Below, piece after piece: positions 37,658 to 46,494 of a DNA stretch of 64,000 bases (its first letter is position 1; each line of letters starts with the position of its first letter). The notes beneath the pieces were generated by a model that worked only from the letters and a program-made list of their open reading frames with translations, had not been told where the DNA came from and did no database searches. Source of the stretch: Tritrichomonas musculus (lineage: Eukaryota > Parabasalia > Tritrichomonadida > Tritrichomonadidae); NCBI GenBank assembly GCA_039105265.1, contig JAPFFF010000044.1, positions 372,001 to 436,000 on the forward strand. Reading direction: 5' to 3'. A program made the translations under genes and the position numbers.

Positions 37658-38101
37658 TTATTCTTCTTCTTCTTCATATTCTTCTTCTTCTTCATCATAT
37701 TCTTCATTTATTTTGTATTTATTAAGATTAAACTCTTTTGCATACTTATTACCTTCTTCATTATCATTAAAATACATATCTACTTCATCATCAAACTTCT
37801 TTGATAAAGAGAGAGGATAGACAATACTAAACCCTCTATCTATTTTACGCATATATTTTTCAAATTGTTTAGTTATTTTTCTATATTCTTTTTTATCTTC
37901 ATCACTTATTAATAGATTTTCTTGATGTTTGAATATCCACATTAAATTATAATTTACAAATCTTGATACTACATTGAAAGCTTCTTTATCATTATTTAAT
38001 ACTTTATCACAAATATCAGCAAACATATCATACTTATAGGTACCATATGTTCTTAATTTTTTAGATGCATATTTTGCGAAAGCAATTGTAGCTGATTCCA
38101 T
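37658..38101 (-). CDS. p147, terminal gene at the polymerase end (element B)
   Basis: 147 residues: a helical N-terminal domain (FAKYASKKLRTYGTYKYDMF, FNVVSRFVNYNLMWIFKHQENLL), a central KYMRKIDRGFSIVYPL segment and an acidic tail of Glu/Tyr/Asp repeats (YDEEEEEYEEEEE). The ATG lies 1-3 bases inside the inner edge of the right terminal repeat, so the repeat supplies its promoter as the left one does for p210. No family recognised and no clear homologue in C. Confidence 0.65.
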   Translation of the reverse strand: MESATIAFAKYASKKLRTYGTYKYDMFADICDKVLNNDKEAFNVVSRFVNYNLMWIFKHQENLLISDEDKKEYRKITKQFEKYMRKIDRGFSIVYPLSLSKKFDDEVDMYFNDNEEGNKYAKEFNLNKYKINEEYDEEEEEYEEEEE

Positions 38102-38102
38102 T

Positions 38103-38327
38103 ATTTTTAGTGTGTAATATGAAAATAAAAAATATAAAAAATTTGAAAATAATTATTTTTTGAATTTTGTATTATTATTGTGATGTTGTAGGTTGTATAT
38201 GAAAATCGGATTTTTCTCATATAGAAGGTATAATGGGTTCTAGATTGTGTAGAGATTTGGTTTAAAAATATTAGGTCAAGTACGAAAAAAATTATCTGAT
38301 ACTCACGTCGCACGAATATATCCTCCT
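38103..38327 (-). repeat. Right terminal inverted repeat of element B (225 bp)
   Basis: Reverse complement of 16878-17102; ends ...TATATCCTCCT. The apparent open frame 38107-38406 on the minus strand is only this repeat plus flank and is not a gene. Confidence 0.95.
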
Positions 38328-38333
38328 TACGTG
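38328..38333. repeat. Target-site duplication of element B, right copy (TACGTG)
   Basis: Identical to 16872-16877 and directly abutting the right terminal repeat. Confidence 0.95.
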
Positions 38334-38869
38334 ATACTCCAACACCATCCAAATCCAATTCGGTATCATTTGGACCATCATTCAAAAACATCGGATTCCA
38401 GCCCAATAACTCCCAAAGTCTGCATATTGAGGACCTTGATAATAGTGAATCAACTGAAATATATCAGTTCATGGCACCTGAATCACCAATACAACCTATC
38501 CAACCACCTCCACATATATCATCTACTAGTGGTTTGTCATCACGTGGCTTGAATAGCAAGATACATATTCCACCCAATATGATGCCTAGACCGTCATCAG
38601 CTAAGTCCAAAAATAGTAGTTCTAAAACCAGATCTGCTGCGAAGCCATCTACGGCAAAGCCATCTACGGCAAAGCCATCTACGGCAAAGCCATCTACGGC
38701 AAAGCCATCTACGGCAAAGCCTCCTGCTGTTAAGCCATCCGCACAACCGGTAATTAAATTCAAAGGGTTTGGGTTCCAAGGTTTTAACAAAGATAATGAT
38801 ATGGGTGATATCCCGATTAAATTTATTCTTCTGCTTCTTCTGCTTCTTCTGTTGCATATCCGTCTATGA
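38334..38869 (+). pseudogene. Surface-type protein of element A, C-terminal part; split by element B
   Basis: Continues the frame of 15944-16877 exactly when B and one target copy are left out. It encodes a low-complexity region (DTPTPSKSNSVSFGPSFKN, then Pro/Ser-rich), five to six 15-bp tandem repeats read as KPSTA (38642-38720) and a C-terminus FILLLLLLLLLHIRL. That Leu-rich end overlaps, antisense, the EEAEEAEE codons at the end of the modular gene, so it may be an accidental read-through past a lost stop or a genuine membrane tail. The gene cannot produce the full protein while B is present. Confidence 0.8.
38642..38720. repeat. 15-bp tandem repeat (AAGCCATCTACGGCA), about five copies
   Basis: In-frame tandem repeat read as KPSTA in the split surface-type gene; copies are identical, so expansion was recent. 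Confidence 0.85.
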
Positions 38870-41800
38870 AGTATTGTTTTACAGCATTTTTACGAGCTGC
38901 TTCAACTGATTGAGCTTTAGACTCCTTGTAATCAGCATATCCCCTATTCTTATAAAGATCAGTATCCAGGAATTGAATGAGATTATTTTTGTACTGTTCT
39001 CGATTATGCTTCAAACGCTTCTTGTCTCCATAAACAGCAGTATTATATAACTTTTGCAACAACCCTTGATTTGACGCTTTAGAAGGGTCTACCTTTATAC
39101 CATTTATGAATACAACATAAACGAGTCTGTTCATGATGTATTTGAAACGTTCACTCCATCTATCCTCTGGAATCGCTGCTTCATTAGTAGTGAAATTAAT
39201 ATGCTTACGAATGGCTTCCTGAGTATCATCTTGAAGTTTTCCACCAACAGATACATTATATTCCCTGGAATTGACCTTCTTATAAAGGAGCCAATCTGAA
39301 TAGCCTATCTTCCGACCCGTACTAGCTTCAATAGCCTTTAGAGCTGGTTGATCATATAGTACAGCAAACATTGCATTAGTACTAGTGAGATAATCTGTTA
39401 ATTTCCTGAGTGGACCAACAGGCTTATAGTACTGATTCCAAAAGAAATGCCATAAATGGGAGAACACAGATGCCCAATATGAATTTGGTGTTAATCGTTT
39501 ACTTATTCTGGGTTTAGGTAATCCAAGCTTTGAATAAATATTCATCATATTACTCATATCCTCCTTCGCCTCCAGCTTATACTCACCAGTTTCCCAATTA
39601 ACATCATTAAGCGATTTCTGGAACATATCAGCCAACCACGCATTAAATGGGTTCTGTTTACGAGCTTGCTTTGTCGAGTATGTTGCAGCCCAAGCCTTCT
39701 TATATGGTGATGCTTGAACGAGTTGATATCCATTTATAATGACTGGACTACCACGTTTATCAACAAGGACAATATCATCAACCAGGTCTCCATTAAGATC
39801 AGTAATGGCATTGCCTAATGGGTCTGAGGCGTTTGTTGGTAGTAATCTGTATAAAGGTATTCCATCAGCATCGAGATGATTCTTGCAGTATTCATGTGCA
39901 GTATCTCTTTGAGCTGCATCTGGAATATATTTAATTCGATAGTTCCCATTAATGATTAAGTCGAGGAAGTCGCGTTTGTATTTAGATGTATCACGAACCT
40001 TTGATAAATTGTATATTTTTAACTTATGCATCGTATCAGATACTCGTTCATAATCTTTGTCTTTTCGGATTCCCGTGGTTCCACGTCTTTTAGCTCGGTA
40101 TTCGGATAATAATTGTGTATTGTCAAATGGGTTTTCTTGAGTTAGATCTTCTATGAATGATGCTGTATTCTCATCATGCCCCCAATTACCAATATCATCA
40201 TCTTCTGGTGACGTGATTTCCCTAAAATTGTTAAGTGTATCAGATCCTATAAAGGATGGTGCTTCTGCCATAGTTTCTTTAGGTGAAGAAAAAATGTTAT
40301 TATTTGTATACTCGATTTCAGGGGATATATTTGTCATCGATTGAGATATCAATTGGGATGTCGCTTTGAATTCCGGTTCCTCCTCTTCCTCCTCGATATG
40401 TGGTTCCTCAGGGGCTACTACCTTGGGTACCGATCCAGGGATATCCGCTAATGGTTCCACGATAGGGACTTCGCTTGGATCTCCTTTGGGTGCTATCTCA
40501 GGTATATCCCCTAATGGGATCTCCGAGGGTTCCTCAGGGGGTACTACGATAGGGACTTCGCTAGGGACTTCGCTAGGGACTTCGCTTGGATCTCCTTTGG
40601 GCTTCGCTTGGGGTATCGCTTGGAGTTTCAAATATTGGTTCGGATATTGGAAGTAATTCTTGGCATACATCGTAAGCCTTTTCTTCAACTCGTCAACCTG
40701 ATCGTTACTACGAAAGTCTGTTTTAACCCAATTTTGCCTCATCTCATCGATCGCTTTTACTATCTCTTCGTCGTACAAGTCTGAATTATTGATGACTTGT
40801 ATAATATTATTGATGATCGATTCTGATATATCGCATACAACCGATAAAAACCTAAGGAGCTTACGGAGTGTGGAATCCCGGACTTCACTATAATATTCCT
40901 CTTCACTTGAGTCTTCGCTTGGATCTCCTGAGGGTTCCGATCCAGGGATGTCCCCTAATGACTTCTTTGGGGATTTCTTTGGGGATTTCAGTAGGGATTT
41001 CAGTAGGGATTTCTGTTTGGGTTTCGCGATAGGGACTTCGCTAGGGACTTCGCTTGGATCTCCTTGGGGTTCCTGTGGGGGATTCAAATATAGATCTAGT
41101 TCTTTGAGGAAAGTAGTGACATCAGTCATAATATGTTGCTTCCAATATGTTTCCTGTCCAGGGTTAATATCATGACCTTTACTGGCGATAATCTCCCATT
41201 TGTGTTTCAACCCCTTGATCACATTTAGTATCTTATCATTGTACGAATCTGGATTATTGATGACATGTATTAATTTATTGATGACTTCATCTGATACACC
41301 GCATTCTTTAAATAAATACTTAAGGACCTTACGGTATTTGGAAAGCTTGACTTCAATGCTATCCCCCTCTTTGGGTTCCTGTTTGGGTGGTACTTTGGGT
41401 TCCGCTTTGGGCTTCGCTTGGGGTTTCACTTGGGGTTTCACTTGGGGTTCCGGTCCTGGGATATCCCCTAATGGCTTTGCTTTGGACTTCGATTGGGGTT
41501 TCACTTGGGGTTTCACTTGGGGTTCCGGTCCTGGGATATCCCCTAATGGCTTTGCTTTGGACTTCGATTGGGGTTTCTGTTTGGGTTCCGCTTTGGACTT
41601 CGATTGGGGCTTCGCTTGGGGTTCCGATCCTGGGATATCCCCTAATGGTTCCTGTTTGGGTGGTGCTTTGGGCTTCGCTTTGGGCTTCGCTTGGGGTTTC
41701 GACTGGGACTTCACGATAGGGACTTCGCTTGGATCTCCTGAGGGTTCCGATCCTGGGATATCCCCTAATGGTTCCTGTTTGGGTGGTGCTTTGGACTTCG

Positions 41801-43423
41801 GTTGGGACTTCGGTTTGGACTTCGCTTGGGGTTTCGACTGGGACTTCACGATAGGGACTTCGCTTGGATCTCCTTGGGGTTCCGATCCTGGGATATCCCC
41901 TAATGGTTCCTGTTTGGGTGGTGCTTTGGGTTCCGATCCTGGGATATCCCCTAATGGCTTTGCTTTGGGTGGTACTTTGGGTTTCAAATATTCATGTAGA
42001 TTATAACTCGCGAAGAAATTGGCTATACTACCCAGATTCAGATTCAGATCATTGGGTAAATTGCGCATAACATACCAGTCTTTACTCATCGGTTCTTGAT
42101 CATAGTACAATTTTCTCAAGTTTCGGAGGAAATTTAGTATCTCATCATTATACGAATCTGGATTATTGATGACATGTACCATATTAGTGATGTGTTCATG
42201 TACAGTATTAGTGGTGTATTCATCTAGTGCACGGCTGTCATATAAAGTCATAAGAAGCTCACGATATGTGGGGTCCTTGGCTTTACCAACAATATTTATA
42301 ATCTCTTGGGGTTGCAGATATGAATCCGAATCTGTGAAGAACTCGTCAGCATACTCACTGAGCTTACGCTTCAAACGATCAACCCGTTTAGGATCATTAA
42401 AGTCGGTAGACTCCCAAACGTGTTTCAGCTTATTGAGTATTTGTAATCCTTCTGGTTTGTAAGCATATGAATTTTCGATACCCCATTTCAACTTTTGGAT
42501 AGCTTCATCTGGTGTATCACGGCATTCACTAGATAAAAACTCAAGGATCTTACGGTATGTCGGGTGTTGGGCTCTAGTAATAATCGCTTGGGCCAATAAA
42601 TATGAATATGGATCTTTGAAGTAAGTCGTGACATAATTCATAAGACTTTGCTTCAAACGATCAACCCGTTTAGGATCATTAAAGTCGGTAGACTCCCAAG
42701 CATGTTTCATCTCATCGATAGCATTTACTATCTCTGGTACGTATCCTTCTGTATAAGTGAGGACTTGTATAATATTATTCACGACTTCATCTGATATACC
42801 ACATTCATTATATAAAAACTTAATGACCTCACGGGTTGCGTGATCCTGGATCTTATAATAATTAAGAGTTCTAATCGGCTGAGGTAACATATATGGTTCT
42901 ATATCTATGAATTTGGGGGAAGCTGCATAAACTTTTTCTTCACAATTTTTGCATGAGCATCATCAGATTTATAAAAGTAGTATTTATCCCAAGCTTCAAA
43001 CAACTCCTTGACTTCCTGTTATATCTCATCGCCATACAATTCTGGCATATTGATGATAAATCTTATACTACGGATGTCTAACTCTGATGCGCTGAATTCA
43101 GTGGATAAAAACTTATAAAACTCCTCGGTTGAGTGATCTGGGATTTTATACAGTGGGTCAATCAAATATTGGTTCAGATCTCTTAACTTGGCTGCAGTAT
43201 TATTAACAACACTATTTAAAGGTGGTTTACCATTTCTAGATGAATCGTACATGACTTTCAGTTCATCGAGTATTTCTTTTGCCTCTTCATTGAACAATCT
43301 TGGATGATCGATGACATACAATATATTATAGATGAGCCCATTTGGTACTTCACGTAAATTTAAATAAATAAGAAGCTCACGGGTTGTGCGATCCTGGACT
43401 TCCTTACTAATACGGCTAAGCAT
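38823..43423 (-). pseudogene. Modular repeat protein of element A, N-terminal part broken
   Basis: The main open frame (38823-42890, 1355 codons) has at least five helical modules of about 90-110 residues with the signature YRKxLxxLxxECGVSDEVINxxIHVINNPDxYxDEI...W...YLxP, separated by Pro-rich linkers made of LGDIPGSEP and GDPSEVPI units, then the conserved C-terminal domain (LDLIINGNYRIKYIPDAA, ITDLNGDLVDDIVLVDKRG, KPRISKRLTPNSYWASVF). Upstream, 43019-43423 (134 codons, MLSRISKEVQDRTT) gives two further modules, stopped by TAA at 43019. The frame beyond the stop stays module-like (QEVKELFEAWDKYYFYKS) to about 42930, where a frame change links it to the 1355-codon part. So the original gene had about seven modules and now carries one nonsense codon and one frameshift. 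A shorter product from 42890 is possible. Confidence 0.75.
40461..40484. repeat. 24-bp dispersed coding repeat (GDPSEVPI family), example in A's modular gene
   Basis: On the minus strand GGAGATCCAAGCGAAGTCCC then TATC, read as GDPSEVPI. Other full copies in this gene are at 41715-41738 and 41850-41873, with partial or stacked copies near 40549-40590, 40914 and 41030-41062. Confidence 0.75.
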
Positions 43424-43441
43424 ACCTTTATTTTATATTAA

Positions 43442-43672
43442 ATGTTCAGTATAGAACAGAGTGGATTTTCTATAAAAGCGTCCACTATTGACGAGTTACT
43501 AATAGAATACATCAAAAAGTATGCATGTATGTGCCATGCCAATGGGTCCAATGGGTCCAATGGCTCGAATATAACTGGTCCCAACCAGGAGCAAATCAAG
43601 GAACTCATTACGAGTACAGTTGGTGAGCAACTCGAAAAATATGCCTTAGCCAAGGACCTTGAGTCATACGCT
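43442..43672 (+). pseudogene. 5' fragment of element A's fibre gene, cut by element C
   Basis: Codes for MFSIEQSGFSIKASTIDELL and on to DLESYA: the first 77 residues are the same as those of C's fibre gene (54604 leftwards). Identity stops at 43672, where C's terminal sequence AGTAGTGATGAG begins; the frame then meets a stop at once. The start is 18 bp from that of the modular gene on the other strand, and this short divergent region (CCTTTATTTTATATTAA) is nearly the same in C. The remainder of the gene should lie to the right of element C, outside the window. Confidence 0.85.
43667..43672. repeat. Putative target-site duplication of element C, left copy (ACGCTT)
   Basis: The six bases before C's terminus. 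The partner copy would be beyond the right edge, so this is a prediction from the known 6-bp duplication length. Confidence 0.5.
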
Positions 43673-44180
43673 TAGTAGTGATGAGTGTTCCGAATCGGGA
43701 CCAGATAAATTCCCACTTAAAACGCCCAAAATGACCCCTTTTTGGCCCCTTCTAAATATCAAAAATAGCATACACCCATAGCACCATATTCTGAACCTGC
43801 ATTTGACCCCACATTCGGACCCATATTCGGGGGCCACATAGAGTTCCCCATTTTGTGCCCATAGTGAATCCATACGGAGTTCCACCCCCAAAACGCCCAT
43901 AAAACGCCCATATTCGGGCCCATACAAATTCCAAAAATAGCCCACTTATGGGACCACTCTTGGACCACTTATGGCCAACATATGGGACCACCTATGGCCC
44001 ACTTATGGAACAACGGAACTTCGTTCCTTAGGCATTTCATGCCGAAGCTGATGGAACAAGCTAATGGAACAACGGAACTTCGTTCCTGAGGCATTTCATG
44101 CCGAAGCTGATGGGACCACTTATAGCCAACATATGGAGCAGACCGATCGGACCACTTATGGAGCAACCCATACTGAATTC
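43673..44180. repeat. Left terminal repeat of element C
   Basis: Shares blocks with 8127-8420 (CACTTAAAACGCCC, CATATTCGGGCCCATACAAA, AAAAATAGCCCACTTATGG). It is longer than A's because of internal duplications and two inserted copies of a double-hairpin repeat (44005-44112). Boundaries are approximate. Open frames here (for example 43664-43945 minus) are repeat-derived. Confidence 0.7.
44015..44102. repeat. Double-hairpin repeat, two tandem copies in C's terminus
   Basis: Each copy holds GGAACTTCGTTCC (stem GGAAC/GTTCC) and, 3 bases on, GGCATTTCATGCC (stem GGCAT/ATGCC): 44015-44027 + 44031-44043 and 44074-44086 + 44090-44102. Both are followed by GAAGCTGATGG. A third copy lies in frame in C's modular gene at 55758-55786. 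Confidence 0.85.
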
Positions 44181-44229
44181 CAAAAATAACGCGATTCTCA
44201 AACCAATACAATTTTTTATCCAGTTAGAA

Positions 44230-44532
44230 ATGAATTCAGCAACAGCTGCCATGCCACAACTCTCCACAGTCGAAGCTAATGGTGTCAAACTCGATTACCT
44301 CGAACACGTCATCCTCAAGAAATACCCCCAATGGAAATCCCTTGCATTCGACTACCACAACGATGATGATTTCATGGATGATCTCATCGACACAATATCA
44401 AATTATGAAACTGATTTGGAATCCCTTCGAGCCAAAATCATAGATGGTGATAGCTATGATCGCAAGGAACTCGATTTGAGTAGGATCAAGATGCTATTGA
44501 AAATACTCAGATTCTCATATGAATTTGCTTGA
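44230..44532 (+). CDS. p100, hypothetical terminal protein gene (element C)
   Basis: 100 residues from the ATG at 44230 (MNSATAAMPQLSTVEANGVK); the upstream in-frame extension runs through terminal-repeat sequence and is unlikely. The body is acidic and helical (YHNDDDFMDDLIDTISNYETD, ELDLSRIKMLLKILRFSYEFA). CAATTTTTTATCCAGTTAGAA precedes the ATG and closely resembles the sequence before the KilA-N gene (CAATTTTTTATCGAATTCCAA), suggesting a shared promoter type. No family recognised. It occupies the place that p147 holds in B but does not look homologous. Confidence 0.55.
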   Translation: MNSATAAMPQLSTVEANGVKLDYLEHVILKKYPQWKSLAFDYHNDDDFMDDLIDTISNYETDLESLRAKIIDGDSYDRKELDLSRIKMLLKILRFSYEFA

Positions 44533-44636
44533 GCATTTATGCATTCGCATTCCCATTATATATTTTTGGACTCAACTTCATATGAGGTAATAACTAGCTG
44601 GTTCGCAATGCTACTCAATTTTTTATCGAATTCCAA

Positions 44637-45404
44637 ATGGAATCAACTGGGTCAAACACACCAATAGCAGCTGTTGTCGAACCAATCGATGATGAGTATG
44701 AATACATCCAGTATAATGAGAAGCTCCGTTTGGTACATTCCATTAAGGATGATATGTACCAGATGCAATCGATTCTCGCTGCATGTAATTCCAAGAAGCG
44801 TGTCAATGACTGGTTTCGAAATCAATCAGCTCAAGAAATACTTGATGAAATGGGGTCAACGGGAATTCCCGCAGACCGAATTCATGAAGATAGACCCAAT
44901 TTACCTAATGATTTGAAGGGTATGTATGTTCACCGATTACTGGTCAATCATATTGCAATGTGGGCATCCCCTAGATATTCCCTCCATATTATGAAACTCT
45001 TGGATGCTCAGTTTGAGAAGCAACGCGAGCAGATGGTTAACAAAATCAAGGACCTCACTCCAAGGGCTGTCCCCAAGGATCACAAAAATAGCTACCGATA
45101 TATGATATGGCTTGAGGATCTTCCCAAAGATAAGGATTCTGTGGTACTCCATCTCGTTCGTCGCAACAAGCATTCATGGAGGCAGGTCAGTAGGATATAT
45201 CAAGATAAGAAGAAGCGCTGGATATTTATTGATGACCTACCCATCGCAATGACCCCGAATGAAGACATCAAGCGAATGGCCAAAGCTATGTTCAAAGGGG
45301 ATGATGTCACTGTAGGTGGCACTAGGATTACCATCAAAAGATCATGCCTTAATGATTTTCACACAGCAGTGGACAAATATTTCACAACCACAATGCAATC
45401 ATAA
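44637..45404 (+). CDS. KilA-N domain protein (element C)
   Basis: 255 residues. Residues about 38-115 fit the KilA-N DNA-binding domain: LAACNSKKRVNDWFRNQSAQEIL, then GMYVHRLLVNHIAMWASPRYSLHIM, with the usual W of N-x-W and the final I-A-x-W-x-S-P. KilA-N proteins of phages and large DNA viruses bind DNA and often act as regulators. Residues 72-85 (MGSTGIPADRIHED) are encoded by a copy of the palindromic unit found between genes elsewhere (44853-44877 plus flank), in a loop where family members vary in length. The C-terminal half (YRYMIWLEDLPKDKDSVVLHLVRR...) is a second domain of the kind that often follows KilA-N in viral proteins; its function is unknown. Frame intact. Confidence 0.8.
   Translation: MESTGSNTPIAAVVEPIDDEYEYIQYNEKLRLVHSIKDDMYQMQSILAACNSKKRVNDWFRNQSAQEILDEMGSTGIPADRIHEDRPNLPNDLKGMYVHRLLVNHIAMWASPRYSLHIMKLLDAQFEKQREQMVNKIKDLTPRAVPKDHKNSYRYMIWLEDLPKDKDSVVLHLVRRNKHSWRQVSRIYQDKKKRWIFIDDLPIAMTPNEDIKRMAKAMFKGDDVTVGGTRITIKRSCLNDFHTAVDKYFTTTMQS
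44853..44877. repeat. Palindromic repeat unit inside the KilA-N gene
   Basis: GGGTC-AAC-GGGAATTCCC-GCA-GACC, followed by GAATTCATGAAGATAGACC, which parallels CAGATTTCATGGAGATAACC after the intergenic copies. It is a multiple-of-three fit in the gene and keeps the frame open. Confidence 0.75.
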
Positions 45405-45453
45405 GTACGAAGTACATTCGTCAAAATCCCTGGAACAGTCGAAAATAATATTT

Positions 45454-45463
45454 TATTTTTGCA
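45454..45463 (+). promoter_or_regulatory. TATTTTTGCA motif upstream of p192
   Basis: Exact decamer ending 3 bases before the ATG at 45467 (TAA between them). Confidence 0.45.
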
Positions 45464-45466
45464 TAA

Positions 45467-46045
45467 ATGGATACTGGTACAGATATTGATATGGCTACTG
45501 GTACAGCTACTGATGTGGATACTGGTACAGCTACTGATATGGCTACTGATACAGCAACTGATGCTGAGATACTCCTAAAGATCGTAGATGACATCACCGA
45601 TTTGCGCCGAGATGTCAAGCATTTGATTAAGCGTATGAACCATAAACGCAAACCATCTGCTGATACCCCAAAGGCTGAAGCTCATATCGACACCACTCAG
45701 GATACCACTCAGGATGCAAATGACTCACCTCCTGAGACTCCATCTATTGAACATCCTCGACCTCGTTTAAATCGCACCCATATATTCAATCGAAGCAAGT
45801 TCCTGGATATTGGGGATCACGACCGATTGATCCAATATGTCACATCACAGGTAGTAATCGATGCGGTCTCCAACGCAGAACCTCATAAACGTGTATCCCT
45901 ATTGCGTAGACTCATACGCGATAACCTGAAATTGAGTATCTCCATGTATATGACCCAAAAACTAATCAACACCCATATGCCTATAAACGGTCCCCCAAGG
46001 GAAACAGCTCCAGACCCAGATGAGATTGATACAACCGATTTCTAA
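45467..46045 (+). CDS. p192, polymerase-neighbour protein (element C)
   Basis: 192 residues. The first 30 are short Thr/Asp repeats (GTDIDMATGTATDVDTGTATD) from a DNA tandem repeat of about 18-36 bp. A helix (ILLKIVDDITDLRRDVKHLI) and a Pro/Asp linker follow. The C-terminal ~80 residues match p102 of B: HIFNRSKFLDIGDHDRLIQYV, SLLRRLIRDNLKLSISMYMTQKLIN. It lies upstream of the polymerase on the same strand; in B the homologue is downstream. Predicted helical, perhaps a winged-helix-like DNA-binding unit. Function unknown. Confidence 0.7.
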   Translation: MDTGTDIDMATGTATDVDTGTATDMATDTATDAEILLKIVDDITDLRRDVKHLIKRMNHKRKPSADTPKAEAHIDTTQDTTQDANDSPPETPSIEHPRPRLNRTHIFNRSKFLDIGDHDRLIQYVTSQVVIDAVSNAEPHKRVSLLRRLIRDNLKLSISMYMTQKLINTHMPINGPPRETAPDPDEIDTTDF

Positions 46046-46494
46046 CCGTAGTCCAAAAATATTTTTGCAAAAACCGACCCCATGATGGATGCGTAATGCA
46101 TTCTCTAGAGGAACCAACATACGGACCCGGGATTGCACATCAATCCCTCAAGGAAAATACCTGCATCCACCATGAGGCTGGTTGGGGTTGCAAATGCCGG
46201 CAAATGCCCGTATTACCCCTATAATCCACAAGTAATAGCTTACCCAAGGTGTTTAGTGCGCTTGGGCTCTATCACAAATATGGACCGGAAATAATACGAA
46301 AAATCGGTATGGCAGTGGATCGAACCTATGCCTGCCGCCGAAGCTGGGAGACATCCTTCTTGATCCAACAACTATACCAGTTAGCGCTAACACATATATG
46401 ATTCCGATTTGCTATTTAATCGAATAAAATTCAAAAATAGTATGTCATCAACTGCGTTGCGATGATTATTTTTGTATTTTTACCAATGGGGTAA
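46046..46494. other. 449-bp spacer before the polymerase, rich in possible RNA structure
   Basis: Contains another TATTTTTGCA (about 46060). CATGATGGATGC (46080-46091) can pair with GCATCCACCATG (46162-46173). CCCAAG...CTTGGG near 46232-46255 forms a 6-bp stem. On the minus strand, TAGCGCTAACTGG (about 46385) and GGTTCGATCC (about 46322) resemble tRNA A and B boxes, but no proper cloverleaf can be drawn. The polymerase start is preceded by TTATTTTTGTATTTTTACC. No open frame of note. Confidence 0.5.

Larger units (their letters stand above)
16878..38327. mobile_element. Element B: complete A+T-rich Maverick, 21.4 kb
   Basis: Bounded by perfect-looking 225-bp inverted repeats and a 6-bp direct duplication. 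Base composition and codon choice (AGA, TTA, AAT-rich) are clearly more A+T-rich than A and C. Order from the left: p210, p150, ATPase, TM39, p189, p77-type, p75-type, coiled coil, 84-aa amphipathic, MCP, HNH, integrase, p109, p481, modular protein, fibre, p102, polymerase, palindrome array, p147. All core genes are open except for one probable frameshift at the 3' end of p481, so this is the youngest or best preserved element in view. Confidence 0.95.
8127..43672. mobile_element. Element A: Maverick interrupted by element B and truncated in view by element C
   Basis: A's visible parts are 8127-16877 and 38334-43672. Its left end begins AGTAGTGAT, directly after coding-like sequence of element D, and matches the start of element C at 43673 (AGTAGTGATGAG). 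The six bases before it (CAAATC, 8121-8126) are the expected target duplication, but the partner lies outside the window. Gene order is p150-type, ATPase, TM protein, p206, MCP, 83-aa protein, coiled-coil genes, integrase, p110, surface protein, modular protein, fibre. Its polymerase end lies beyond element C, off the right edge. Confidence 0.8.

Noticed and set aside
38107-38406. 99-codon frame with hydrophobic segments on the minus strand
   Set aside because: It is the translated terminal inverted repeat of B plus flank; the same residues end the read-through frame at 16878-17098.
41200-42006. 268-codon Gly/Trp/Phe-rich frame on the plus strand
   Set aside because: Antisense shadow of the Pro-rich linkers of A's modular gene; composition mirrors GDPSEVPI and LGDIPG repeats.
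43664-44288. Several 70-90-codon minus-strand frames rich in Gly and Trp
   Set aside because: They translate the terminal minisatellite of element C.
46315-46400. tRNA gene on the minus strand
   Set aside because: A and B boxes are present but T-stem, anticodon stem and acceptor stem do not pair; kept only as a weak finding.
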